Shown here: positions 15,604 through 23,451 of the stretch, piece by piece
How positions within the stretch are numbered: the first letter of the stretch is position 1
Layout: each line of letters opens with the position of its first letter
Assembly (NCBI GenBank): GCA_002343715.1
Contig: DDSA01000104.1
Span: 1-39,070 of the forward strand
From: Phycisphaerales bacterium UBA2402
Lineage (GTDB): Bacteria > Planctomycetota > Phycisphaerae > Phycisphaerales > UBA1924
Reading direction: 5' to 3'
DNA: 39,070 nucleotides
Program-made: the position numbers and the translations under genes
Notes under the pieces: generated by a model
Seen by the model: the letters and a program-made list of their open reading frames with translations, nothing else
The model's database searches: none
What the model was told of the DNA's origin: nothing

Positions 15604-17874
15604 ATGAACCGCTTCTTCGGCGTGCTGCTCGCGATGACCGCATCGCTGTCCTCGGCCGCGGATGTTGTCATCGTGACACGTGACAACACTGTGATCGACC
15701 GCTCCTGCACGGTGCGTATCCACCATGACGCTGTGATCGAGGACCCGGACGGTGATGGTGTCATTCACGTTCAGGGGAACGGCATCATCGTTCAGTTCGA
15801 GAAGGGCAGTGTGCTGCGCGGCGCGGCCGAGGGAACCTCGCCCGACGGCTACAGAGGCATCGGGGTCCGCATCGACAACGCGGCGGGGGCCACGCTGCGC
15901 GGCGCGGTTATTCGGGGGTACAAGGTCGGCGTGCAGGCCCGCGGTTGCGACGGCCTGACCATCGACGGGGCAGACCTGTCGGACAACTTCCGGCAGCGTC
16001 TGCATTCCACCCCGGAAGCGGAGGCCGGTTCGGACTGGCTCTGGCCGCACCAGAACGACGGGGCCGAGTGGCGGAAGAACTACGGTGCCGCGCTGTGCAT
16101 CGAAACGAGCCGGGATGTGACGGTGCGGGGCGTTCGGGTGCGGCGGGGACAGAACGGGATCATCCTCGACCGTGTGACCGATTCCAGAATCTTCGACAAC
16201 GACTGCTCGTTCCTCTCCGGCTGGGGGATCGCGCTCTGGCGGAGCAGCGGGAACCTCATCTCGCGCAACGCGGTGGACTTCTGTGTGCGCGGGCACAGTG
16301 AAGGGGTGTACAACCGCGGGCAGGATTCGGCGGGGTTCCTGGTCTTCGAACAGTGCCACCGCAACACCTTCATCGAGAACTCGGCGACGCACGGGGGCGA
16401 CGGCTTCTTCGGTTTCGCGGGCAAGGAGGCGATCGGTGACATCGGGCGGCCCGCCGATCCGCTCCCCATCGAACAGATCGGTTGCAACGAGAACCTGCTC
16501 ATCGGCAATGACTTCTCGTACGCGCCCGCGCACGGCATCGAGATGACCTTCAGCCGGGGCAATCGGTTCATCGGCAACAGGATCGTCGAGAACGCGATCT
16601 GCGGCGTGTGGGGCGGCTACTCGAACGACACGCTCATCGCGGACAACGAGTTTGTCGGCAACGGCGGCATGGCCTACGGGCTGGAATGCGGCGGCGTGAA
16701 CATCGAGCACGGAAGCGGCAACGTGATCCGCGGCAACACGTTCACGAATAACCGCGCCGCCGTTCACCTGTGGTGGGACAACGATGAGGGGCTGTTGAAA
16801 CTTCCGGGCGTGAAGGCGATTCATCGCGGCGTGACGGACAACGCGATCCTCGACAACACCATCGAGATCAACCCGGACCACCCGTTCACCGCCCCGCGTC
16901 AGTCGGGGCCGCTGGTCGGCCTGCGCCTGCGCGACACGGGCCAAGGGAACGTCCGCGGGACGCGGTACATCGCCAATCGCGCAGTGCTGACCGACCCGCG
17001 CGCTGTGGAGTTTGAACTCTCGCCGGGGATCGAGTTGGGAATGACCGGCGAGACGACCCCGATCGATCTCGGTCCCCTGCCGGTCGCTCTGGGCGAGTGC
17101 CGTCCCGTCGGCGCTCGGGCCGTTCTCAGGGGTCGCGGCAGCATCATCATGGGCGAGTGGGGGCCGTGGGATCATGAATCGCCGATGGTCCGGCCCCGCG
17201 CGTTCAAACCGGGGCGGCACGAGTTTGAGTACTTTGCTGCCACCGGGCGCGAACCCCGGGTCGTGTGCGATGCGCCGGTGAAGATGGAAACTCAGATGGA
17301 CGGGGCCGGGCCGACGCTCATCACGGTCTCACAGCCGGCGGGGGTGGATGTTTCGTCCTATTCACTGTCGGTGTCCGGGAGCGACTTCGCGTGGAAGACG
17401 CGCGGGACCTTGATCCGCGCCACCTGGGAGTGCGTGGCCTTTCCGTGGTCGAAAGACCCGCGGGAGGATTACGCCGGGTGGACAGCGGAGCGGCTCCGCG
17501 TGCCCCGGGCGGTGGTGTCGTTGCCCGCGCTGGATTTCAAGTTCGGGTCCGGAGGGCCACGGGATATGCCGCAGTTTGCAGATGAAAAAGCGACCGCGCC
17601 CGGCGGAGATCGTTTCGGGATCGTGGCGGTTTCCACGATCAATCTTCCGGCGGGACGTTGGAAGTTCTGGACACGCTCGGACGACGGCGTCAGGGTGAAA
17701 GTCGCGGTCGCGGGCGAGAGCACCACGGTCATCGACAACTGGACGTGGCACGGCCCGACGCTGGACACAGGCATCTTTCATCACAAAGCCGACGGCCCGG
17801 CTACCGTCACCGTCGAGTACTTCGAGATCGACGGGCACGCCGTGCTCGAAGCGGGTATCGAGCCTGCCGAGTGA
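15604..17874 (+). CDS. Exported right-handed beta-helix protein with PA14-like C-terminus
   Basis: A 756-residue exported protein. The signal peptide is MNRFFGVLLAMTASLSSAA. From about residue 25 to 460 there are many short N-rich turns (NLISRNAVDF, NTFIENSA, NRFIGNRIVENAICG, NTLIADNEFVGN-type, NVIRGNTFTNNRAA), the ladder of a pectate-lyase-like parallel beta-helix (NosD/CASH class). The last 120 residues (LPAGRWKFWTRSDDGVRV, TVTVEYFEIDGHAVLEAGIE) resemble a PA14 domain that may bind sugar. Catalytic residues cannot be assigned from sequence alone, so it could be a polysaccharide lyase, an epimerase or a binding protein. It is convergent with the GNAT gene, with 3 bp between the stops. Confidence 0.8.
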   Translation: MNRFFGVLLAMTASLSSAADVVIVTRDNTVIDRSCTVRIHHDAVIEDPDGDGVIHVQGNGIIVQFEKGSVLRGAAEGTSPDGYRGIGVRIDNAAGATLRGAVIRGYKVGVQARGCDGLTIDGADLSDNFRQRLHSTPEAEAGSDWLWPHQNDGAEWRKNYGAALCIETSRDVTVRGVRVRRGQNGIILDRVTDSRIFDNDCSFLSGWGIALWRSSGNLISRNAVDFCVRGHSEGVYNRGQDSAGFLVFEQCHRNTFIENSATHGGDGFFGFAGKEAIGDIGRPADPLPIEQIGCNENLLIGNDFSYAPAHGIEMTFSRGNRFIGNRIVENAICGVWGGYSNDTLIADNEFVGNGGMAYGLECGGVNIEHGSGNVIRGNTFTNNRAAVHLWWDNDEGLLKLPGVKAIHRGVTDNAILDNTIEINPDHPFTAPRQSGPLVGLRLRDTGQGNVRGTRYIANRAVLTDPRAVEFELSPGIELGMTGETTPIDLGPLPVALGECRPVGARAVLRGRGSIIMGEWGPWDHESPMVRPRAFKPGRHEFEYFAATGREPRVVCDAPVKMETQMDGAGPTLITVSQPAGVDVSSYSLSVSGSDFAWKTRGTLIRATWECVAFPWSKDPREDYAGWTAERLRVPRAVVSLPALDFKFGSGGPRDMPQFADEKATAPGGDRFGIVAVSTINLPAGRWKFWTRSDDGVRVKVAVAGESTTVIDNWTWHGPTLDTGIFHHKADGPATVTVEYFEIDGHAVLEAGIEPAE

Positions 17875-17877
17875 TGC

Positions 17878-18765
17878 TCAGGCATCGAGTTGTTTGACCA
17901 TCGCCACGCTGGGCAACTCGACCCCGCTTCGGGTGCGGTGCGTGGTTCGGGCGATCGTTACAAAGCCGAACTTCGCGTAGAAGGGCGCGGCGTTCGTCGT
18001 GCCGTTCACCTTCAACGTGCGAACCCCGAGTTCGATGGCGATGGATTCCAGCCGGCGCATCATCGCCAGCCCTACACCCCGACCCGCTCCGCGGGGCGAG
18101 AAATACAGCCCGTGTATCTCACCCTGACCGGCGGCGGCATCCGCGGCATCGAGCGTCCCGAATCCGAGGATACGGCCCGATTCCTCGGCGACAAACCAAC
18201 GATACTTCGCGAGCAGGGGCGCGTACAGCGCAGGTGTTTTTCCTTCCAGCCATGCTTCGATGTGTTCGGGCCGGTAGTGGGGTGCGCACAGGGCTTTGAT
18301 GGACTCGATGTGTGCGGCGCAGATGCCCCCGCAGTCCTCCGGCCGGGCGGAGCGGATGTGCCACGGGCGATCCGTTCCGCTGCCCGCCAGCGTCTTGTGC
18401 ATGGGCACCAGACCCGGCGGCACGGCCGACCTCCGTGCCTCATCGAGTGAATAACCGTTCTGCCTGATCCACTCGGCCTCTGAAGTGTCCGCCGAGAGAT
18501 GAAGATCGGCAAGCCCGCGATCGCCCGCGGCCCGCTCCAACCAATCCAGGATGGCCAAGGCGGCTGAAGGTTCGCCGCGATCGACCGCCAGCGTGATAAC
18601 TCGACCAGACAAGACACTCATGAACCCAACTCCGATGGGTTTCGTGTCACGGCGTGCTTCCGCACGGATTGAAGCGAACGCCCCCCCGCTCTCCGGGGGG
18701 ACGATCAAGCGATCAAACCCGCGCGGGCCTGCCGCCTGCGCCGGTGATAGTCGGATGAGTTGCAT
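17878..18765 (-). CDS. Tandem GNAT acetyltransferase
   Basis: A 295-residue protein with two GNAT-like halves. The C-terminal half (about 140-295) is a clear acetyltransferase: IRSARPEDCGGICAAHIESI, WFVAEESGRILGFGTLD (cited as AEESGRILGFGTL), and the acetyl-CoA loop EIHGLYFSPRGAGRGVGLAMMRRLE (cited as YFSPRGAGRGVGLAMM), then NAAPFYAKFGF. The N-terminal half (about 1-130) has the fold pattern but a degenerate CoA loop. The target is unknown. Start ATG 18765; it is divergent from the cobalamin-binding gene across 160 bp. Confidence 0.82.
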   Translation of the reverse strand: MQLIRLSPAQAAGPRGFDRLIVPPESGGAFASIRAEARRDTKPIGVGFMSVLSGRVITLAVDRGEPSAALAILDWLERAAGDRGLADLHLSADTSEAEWIRQNGYSLDEARRSAVPPGLVPMHKTLAGSGTDRPWHIRSARPEDCGGICAAHIESIKALCAPHYRPEHIEAWLEGKTPALYAPLLAKYRWFVAEESGRILGFGTLDAADAAAGQGEIHGLYFSPRGAGRGVGLAMMRRLESIAIELGVRTLKVNGTTNAAPFYAKFGFVTIARTTHRTRSGVELPSVAMVKQLDA

Positions 18766-18925
18766 AGTAGAAACAGAACAGGTACGTGATCTGAACCGAT
18801 GCTATTCTATTGATGCGCACCGTCCGATGAGCCCGGCGTGAACGCGCAGGTCGCGCAGGAAGCATCGGTACCTGTCGATTCGCCCCTTGGAGCATCCAAA
18901 TCCCCTGCGCCGCGAACACAATAGT

Positions 18926-20005
18926 ATGGATTCCGCCCGATCAGTTCATGAGGCCGCCGATCCGCGATTCGTGGCTCAACTGTTTCGCGAGCGCGCGGCG
19001 GAACTGGGGGCGGGATTGGCGGATCGTCTGATCGCTGCGGACACGGGCATACGTGTTCGATTCGGGCCGCGGGCGCACGAGGACTGGCGAGAGAACTTCA
19101 CCAACCGAATCCTTGACCTTGCCGCGGCGTTGGATGCGGGCAGCGCGGACTTGTTCGCCGCGCACGCGGCGTGGTCCGCCGTCGCCTTTTCCGCCAGGGG
19201 TGTTCCGTTGGAGGACCTCCGACTGAGTTTCGAAGTCATGGGTCGATACCTTCCGCGAGAAGCGGCTTCGGAGGATGCCGGGCTGGTGAGTGAGTACATC
19301 GCGAAGGCGCTCCTTGCCGTGAACGGCCCCACCCCGGCGAGTTTGCCCTCGCTCGATCCGGGAACCAAGCACGGACGTTTGGCCGCGACGTACCTGGTGG
19401 CGGTGCTGGAAGGCGACCGGGCACGTGCGGCGAATGTAGTGTTCGATGCGGTGGCGGATGGGCTGAGCGTTCGAGATGCCTACTTGAATGTCCTGATCCC
19501 GGCTCAGCGGGAGTTGGGCAGGCTGTGGCACCTGAACGAACTCTCGATCGCGGAGGAGCACTTTGGGACGGCGACGACCCAGTCCGTGGCCGCCAGGTTG
19601 GCCGCGCTGGCTCCCCGTTCGCCGGCGAACGGGCGGACGGTCATCACCGCGTGCGTCGAAGGGAATACCCATGATCTCGGGGTGCGCATACTTGCCGACT
19701 TCTTCGAGTTCGCGGGGTGGCGGAGCATCGTTCTAGGGGCGAGCGTGCCCGCGCCCGACCTCGGCTCCGCAGCGGCGGACTTCCATGCCGATGTCGTAGC
19801 GCTCTCGGCGGCGTTGCCGGTCCACCTTACAGGCGTGGAAGGAGCGATACGTGCCATCCGCTCCTCCTCGTCCGCCAGGATCATCGTCGGAGGTACCGGC
19901 TTTAGCGGGTGCGAAAACTCGTGGCAAAGCCTTGGAGCCGATGGCTACGCCGTGGGATTGGAAGAGGCGGTTTCACTCGCCGCAAGGCTCGTGGGTATTC
20001 CATGA
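18926..20005 (+). CDS. Cobalamin-binding sensor-like protein (CarH-type B12 module, no DNA-binding domain)
   Basis: A 359-residue protein. The C-terminal 200 residues form a B12-binding module as in CarH photoreceptors and methionine synthase. The helical cap has the Wx9EH motif (W201, E211, H212, in LWHLNELSIAEEH) and the Rossmann domain has THDLG, with the lower-ligand histidine H249, then GASVPAPDL and IIVGGTGFSG. The N-terminal 140 residues are helical (FVAQLFRERAAELGAGLADRL, WRENFTNRILDLAAALDAG) and resemble RsbRD-like sensor domains more than a MerR helix-turn-helix. No kinase or DNA-binding domain is seen, so it probably signals through a partner. Start: ATG 18926; an upstream TTG at 18887 is in frame but less likely. 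Confidence 0.78.
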   Translation: MDSARSVHEAADPRFVAQLFRERAAELGAGLADRLIAADTGIRVRFGPRAHEDWRENFTNRILDLAAALDAGSADLFAAHAAWSAVAFSARGVPLEDLRLSFEVMGRYLPREAASEDAGLVSEYIAKALLAVNGPTPASLPSLDPGTKHGRLAATYLVAVLEGDRARAANVVFDAVADGLSVRDAYLNVLIPAQRELGRLWHLNELSIAEEHFGTATTQSVAARLAALAPRSPANGRTVITACVEGNTHDLGVRILADFFEFAGWRSIVLGASVPAPDLGSAAADFHADVVALSAALPVHLTGVEGAIRAIRSSSSARIIVGGTGFSGCENSWQSLGADGYAVGLEEAVSLAARLVGIP

Positions 20006-20362
20006 TCCCCGCTTCTGAGGATCCCGTGCCAGGTTTATTGACCGACCCCCGTAGCCATTGATCTCGGGCCTGCGGGGCGAGAGGGGCGTCAACAACGCTG
20101 TTTCTGCTGCTGATGCACAGGGCGGTTGAACAGCACACCGCAGGCGCACGGGAGTGAACGTTTCGGAAGTCGGTCAACCGGACCTGTCGGGAGCACGATT
20201 TGCCCGACCCGGTTTGGGGGGGTTATACTTTCCGGACGCTGATCCGCCGGGTATGGTACGAGCGTGTCGGTGTTCGGCCAGCGCCCGGTTACGTCCCGAG
20301 TTCAGCGGAGGCTCTGGTTGAATGACGAGATCTGGAGGCTCGGGGATGATCGGGGTTCGAGC
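20006..20362. other. 357-bp gene-free interval holding the first RRM gene's promoter and leader
   Basis: No coding frame with recognisable protein. It contains the candidate sigma-70 promoter at 20200-20229 and a leader of about 127 nt with the 12-nt motif shared with the second RRM gene (20290-20301). The part from 20006 to about 20190 shows nothing I can name. Confidence 0.6.
20200..20229 (+). promoter_or_regulatory. Candidate sigma-70 promoter of the first RRM gene
   Basis: A -35-like TTGCCC (20200-20205) and a good -10 TATACT (20224-20229) are separated by 18 nt. Transcription would start near 20236, giving a leader of about 127 nt before ATG 20363. Confidence 0.5.
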
Positions 20363-20659
20363 ATGAAGTTATATGTAGGTAACTTGCCATTCGGCACGAC
20401 GGACGAACAGTTGCGCGATCTCTTCTCGCAAAAAGGACAGGTCACTTCCGCATCGGTGGTCATTGATCGAGAGACGGGCCGCAGCCGCGGCTTCGGCTTC
20501 GTCGAGATGGCGGATGCGAACGAGGCGAACAACGCGATCGAGGGATTCAATGGGTACAGCCTGGGAGGGCGAGCGCTGGTTGTGAATGAGGCTCGTCCCA
20601 AGGAACAAAAGTCATTCGGTGGAGGGGGCGGCGGAAGTCGTTCCCGGGGCGGTTGGTAG
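20363..20659 (+). CDS. Small glycine-tailed RRM RNA-binding protein, copy 1
   Basis: A 98-residue single-RRM protein of the type common in cyanobacteria and planctomycetes, often linked to cold or RNA metabolism. RNP2 is LYVGNL (3-8) and RNP1 is RSRGFGFVEM (about 44-53), followed by the ending VVNEARPKEQKSFGGGGGGSRSRGGW, of which the last 16 residues are a short glycine/arginine tail. ATG 20363 was chosen because the RRM begins at residue 2; the open frame upstream has no matching sequence and lies in the leader. The second copy lies 187 bp downstream on the same strand. Confidence 0.92.
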   Translation: MKLYVGNLPFGTTDEQLRDLFSQKGQVTSASVVIDRETGRSRGFGFVEMADANEANNAIEGFNGYSLGGRALVVNEARPKEQKSFGGGGGGSRSRGGW

Positions 20660-20687
20660 AATTGTCTTCACCCGCTCTCTTGTGTGA

Positions 20688-20724
20688 TCTGAACGGGCGG
20701 CCTGTTCAGAAGCGTGTTTTTCTT
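20688..20724 (+). terminator. Intrinsic terminator after RRM copy 1
   Basis: A perfect 7-bp stem TCTGAAC (20688-20694) / GTTCAGA (20704-20710) with a GC-rich 9-nt loop, followed by GTTTTTCTT (20716-20724). The T-run begins 6 nt after the stem, so termination may be partial and allow readthrough into RRM copy 2. Confidence 0.6.
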
Positions 20725-20744
20725 GCGTGGGCTTCGGGCGGCTG

Positions 20745-20830
20745 TACGTCCCGAGTCTCCGCGCGACCAGCGCTCCGGCTCGAGCCCGAGTTTCAGTGGC
20801 GCAACTGGTGGTGTTCTTCGGAACTCGGGC
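20745..20830 (+). promoter_or_regulatory. Structured leader of RRM copy 2
   Basis: The leader contains TACGTCCCGAGT (20745-20756), identical to 20290-20301 in the copy 1 leader. It also has a perfect 9-bp inverted repeat GCCCGAGTT (20784-20792) / AACTCGGGC (20822-20830). CTCGGG (20824-20829) lies 17 nt before the ATG and could pair with either the CCCGAG at 20750-20755 or that at 20785-20790, so two exclusive folds are possible. Confidence 0.45.
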
Positions 20831-20846
20831 AGAGTTTGAGAATCGC

Positions 20847-21206
20847 ATGATCAAGTTGTACGTGGGCAACCTTCCTTTCAGCACAACCGACGCAACGCTG
20901 CGCAGCATGTTCGAGGCGCACGGCACCGTCACTTCGGCGCAGGTCGTGAGCGACCGAGACACGGGGCGTAGCCGAGGTTTCGGTTTCGTCGAGATGTCGG
21001 ATGATTCGCAAGGCCGTGCGGCGATTGAAGCCATGAACGGCCAGCAGATCGACGGTCGGGCCATCGTTGTGAACGAGGCACGCCCGAAGGAGCCGAAAGG
21101 CTTCGGAGGCGGTGGCGGCGGTCGGGGCGGTGGCGGCGGCGGCGGTTATCGTGGTGGCGGTGGTGGAGGTCGCGGAGGCGACCGCGGAGGACGCGGTGGC
21201 TGGTGA
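20847..21206 (+). CDS. Small glycine-rich RRM RNA-binding protein, copy 2
   Basis: A 119-residue paralogue of the preceding gene. RNP2 is LYVGNL (4-9), RNP1 is RSRGFGFVEM (about 45-54), and VVNEARPKEPKGF closes the RRM. The C-terminal 30 residues are a long Gly/Arg tail made of GGGGGG, RGG and YRGG units, much longer than in copy 1, which usually adds non-specific RNA binding or condensation. The start at ATG 20847 puts the RRM at residue 3. A strong terminator follows at 21264-21298. Confidence 0.92.
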   Translation: MIKLYVGNLPFSTTDATLRSMFEAHGTVTSAQVVSDRDTGRSRGFGFVEMSDDSQGRAAIEAMNGQQIDGRAIVVNEARPKEPKGFGGGGGGRGGGGGGGYRGGGGGGRGGDRGGRGGW

Positions 21207-21263
21207 TCTCATCGGAATAATCGCGTTCTGATTCTGTTAGCAAGTTGAAATGTAGTTCTGATC

Positions 21264-21298
21264 AGACCCTTTCCAATCCGGGAAGGGTCTTTTTCTTT
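21264..21298 (+). terminator. Strong intrinsic terminator after RRM copy 2
   Basis: AGACCCTTTCC pairs with GGGAAGGGTCT across a short loop (21264-21290) and is followed by TTTTTCTTT. This is the best intrinsic terminator in the window and closes the RRM transcript. Confidence 0.85.
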
Positions 21299-21364
21299 GT
21301 GCCAAGGTTTCATGCTGAGCATGTTGATGAGCGAAAACTGCTTGTGCTGCTCAGTAATGATCAG

Positions 21365-21393
21365 TTGCATTTCCATGAAGAATTTGTTATGCT
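21365..21393 (+). promoter_or_regulatory. Candidate sigma-70 promoter of the haloperoxidase-like gene
   Basis: TTGCAT (21365-21370) and TATGCT (21388-21393) are spaced by 17 nt in a locally AT-rich stretch. Transcription would begin near 21400, 55 nt before the ATG, and the site GAGGAGAGA (21441-21449) serves as ribosome site. Confidence 0.6.
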
Positions 21394-21454
21394 GAAGAAG
21401 TTCAGTTCAGTGATTCACTCATCACAGAATCCGAAACATCGAGGAGAGATACAC

Positions 21455-22879
21455 ATGAGTCGGGCTTCGATTGATTCCGCATTCAGAGCGGTCGCTTTGG
21501 CAATGTTGGTTGGCGGAGCGCAAGGATCAGACGTTGTCATCGAGTGGCAGAGCACGTATCAGGACATCATCCGCATCACGGGGGGGGCTCCCTGCCCGGT
21601 TTCTCGGGCGGGTCCGATGATGAGCCTGGCCGTCTACGACGCGGTGAACAGCATCGATGCGGTTCATGATTACAACTCCTCCTTTCAACCTTATCTGTCC
21701 GGACTGCCCGTCCCCGCGGCAGAGACATCGAGAGAAGCAGCCGCGGCGGCGGCGGCGTTTCGCACGCTGTCTGAACTGCACCAGAACAACCCTTCCGCCA
21801 TGGCACTGGTGAACGCGCGGTACGCGTCGCAGTTGGGCGCGATTCCCGAAGGCCCCGCGAAGACAGCCGGTCTGGCGCACGGAACGGCCGTGGCCGACGC
21901 GCTCCTTGCCGTGCGGGCGAACGACGGTTTCGACTCTGATCCGAGTTACACGCCGGGCACGAACCCGGGCGATTGGCGACCAACCCCGGACGGCCCGAAT
22001 GTTCCGGGTTTTTCGCCGCATTGGGGGAACGTGACGCCGTGGGGTATCGCGAATGGTTCACAGTTTCGTCCCGATCGGCTCACCGCGTACGGCACCATGA
22101 ACGACTTCCTCGCCAGCCAGGAGTACGCCGATCAGATCAACGGTTCCGCGACCGTTCCGGGCGTGAAAGACCTCGGGGCGCGCATCAGCAACACTCGAAC
22201 GGCCGACCAGACCGAGGCGGCCTGGTTCTGGGCCAACGACCGGGACGGCACCTCCAAGCCGCCGGGGCAGTTGGTGGACATCAGCAAGGCCGTCGCGGCC
22301 GACCGCGGCACCACCATGTCGCAGAACGCACGCATGTTCGCGCTGATCAACATGGCGATGGGTGACGCGTGCATCGCCGCGTGGGATTGCAAGTATCTGA
22401 CGTCGTGCGACCTCTGGCGGCCAACCGATGCGGTGCGAGAGACACAGAACGACGGCAACGACCAGACCGTACCGGACCCGCTCTGGCTCCCGCTCAACGA
22501 TTTCCAACCTCCGTTCCCGGCGTATGTCTCCGGGCACGCGACGATGGGCGCGGCTCACGCGGGGATCATGGCCGCGCTCTTCGGGGACAACACCACGTTC
22601 ACCATCGGCAGCGATGAGTTTTCTGTCAACACGGCCCTCGGGTACGACCCGAACCTGACGAGGACGTTCACGAGTTTCTCAGACGCGGCGTGGGAGAACG
22701 CGATGAGCCGCATCTGGCTGGGCGTTCACTATTACATCGACGCCGTCGACGGCAACGTGATGGGATACCAGGTCGCGCAGTACATCTTCGACAATCAACT
22801 GCAGCCGGTGCCCGCGCCCGGCGGGGTCGCCTGTCTTGTGCTGATCGGTGCGGCGGTGGCCGGGCGTCGCCGTTGGTGA
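21455..22879 (+). CDS. Exported vanadium-dependent haloperoxidase/PAP2-like protein with PEP-CTERM-like tail
   Basis: A 474-residue protein of the vanadium-chloroperoxidase/acid-phosphatase superfamily, which either oxidises halides with peroxide or hydrolyses phosphate esters. The oxyanion-site motifs are present in order: DLWRPTDAVR (about 320-329), PAYVSGHATMGAAHAG (about 354-369) and RIWLGVHYYIDAVDG (about 418-432). A signal peptide covers about residues 1-24 (AVALAMLVGGAQG). The last 23 residues, VPAP, a hydrophobic helix and RRRW, resemble a PEP-CTERM sorting tail. Start: ATG 21455, with a strong ribosome site; the frame is open further upstream through the promoter. Whether it is a peroxidase or a phosphatase cannot be told from sequence. 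Confidence 0.85.
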   Translation: MSRASIDSAFRAVALAMLVGGAQGSDVVIEWQSTYQDIIRITGGAPCPVSRAGPMMSLAVYDAVNSIDAVHDYNSSFQPYLSGLPVPAAETSREAAAAAAAFRTLSELHQNNPSAMALVNARYASQLGAIPEGPAKTAGLAHGTAVADALLAVRANDGFDSDPSYTPGTNPGDWRPTPDGPNVPGFSPHWGNVTPWGIANGSQFRPDRLTAYGTMNDFLASQEYADQINGSATVPGVKDLGARISNTRTADQTEAAWFWANDRDGTSKPPGQLVDISKAVAADRGTTMSQNARMFALINMAMGDACIAAWDCKYLTSCDLWRPTDAVRETQNDGNDQTVPDPLWLPLNDFQPPFPAYVSGHATMGAAHAGIMAALFGDNTTFTIGSDEFSVNTALGYDPNLTRTFTSFSDAAWENAMSRIWLGVHYYIDAVDGNVMGYQVAQYIFDNQLQPVPAPGGVACLVLIGAAVAGRRRW

Positions 22880-22929
22880 GTGCGGGATACGTGCGTCGGG
22901 GGTCTGAATGCGCTTCGCGCGGACCGCCT

Positions 22930-23406
22930 TCAACCCGCCGCGGTGAACGCCGCGGCGGGTAAGGCGTGTTCTCCGGCGCGCTCGTTCGCGGCTTTCTCCA
23001 TGAGCAAGACCCACGTACCCCGCTCGTAGTTGAGAAGTTCGATGACGGCATCGATCTTCGTGATGTCCTTCTCGTGCACGCCCTCGACCAGGTGCTTGTA
23101 CATGAACGTGTACAGCGCCTTGACGCGCTCGGCGAGGGCCGGGTCAGGCTCGGAGCGGATGCTGGTCAGCAGTTCGATGATGATCTCTCGGCACTGCGAG
23201 AACCCGTTGTAACTCGCCTCAAAGTCCTTGTGCAGAAGCCCTTCCTTGCCCTGGTTCGCGAACTTGATGGCACCGTCCAGGAGGAGCAGGCGGAGTTCCT
23301 CCGGGCTGGCGGTCAGGACCCGTGTCCGCAGGTACGCGTTCGCCTGCGCGGATACACGGGGCGCTGCGGGTGTGGGGAGCATCGTCTCGTGTGTGCCTGA
23401 ACTCAT
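22930..23406 (-). CDS. fliS: Flagellar export chaperone FliS
   Basis: FliS binds newly made flagellin in the cytoplasm and delivers it to the export gate. The 158-residue protein has the family pattern ANAYLRTRVLTASPEELRLLLLDGAIKF (cited as AYLRTRVLTASPEELRLLLL), then a four-helix bundle with LYTFMYKHLVEG. It carries extra residues at both ends compared with the usual 125-135. It lies 45 bp downstream of fliD on the same strand, the common order. A GC-rich inverted repeat (22933-22942 / 22951-22960) lies over the last codons, without a T-run. Confidence 0.92.
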   Translation of the reverse strand: MSSGTHETMLPTPAAPRVSAQANAYLRTRVLTASPEELRLLLLDGAIKFANQGKEGLLHKDFEASYNGFSQCREIIIELLTSIRSEPDPALAERVKALYTFMYKHLVEGVHEKDITKIDAVIELLNYERGTWVLLMEKAANERAGEHALPAAAFTAAG

Positions 23407-23451
23407 GGCGTGCGGTGCTATCGGCCCGTGGGAGGCGTCTCTTCAGTCCGT

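Noticed and set aside
15598..17220. 540-codon open frame opposite the beta-helix gene
   Set aside because: No start context or domain, and it mirrors a clear exported protein gene.
17873..17886. Short hairpin GATGC-TCAG-GCATC between the beta-helix and GNAT stops
   Set aside because: Only a 5-bp stem with a weak T-rich tail; too weak to call as terminator.
20340..20366. GGGGTTCGAGC resembling a tRNA T-arm
   Set aside because: No cloverleaf or acceptor stem around it; it is the leader just before the RRM start.
22933..22960. 10-bp GC-rich inverted repeat at the fliS end
   Set aside because: Lies over fliS codons for Ala/Thr and has no T-run; may be a codon-composition effect, so not called as terminator.
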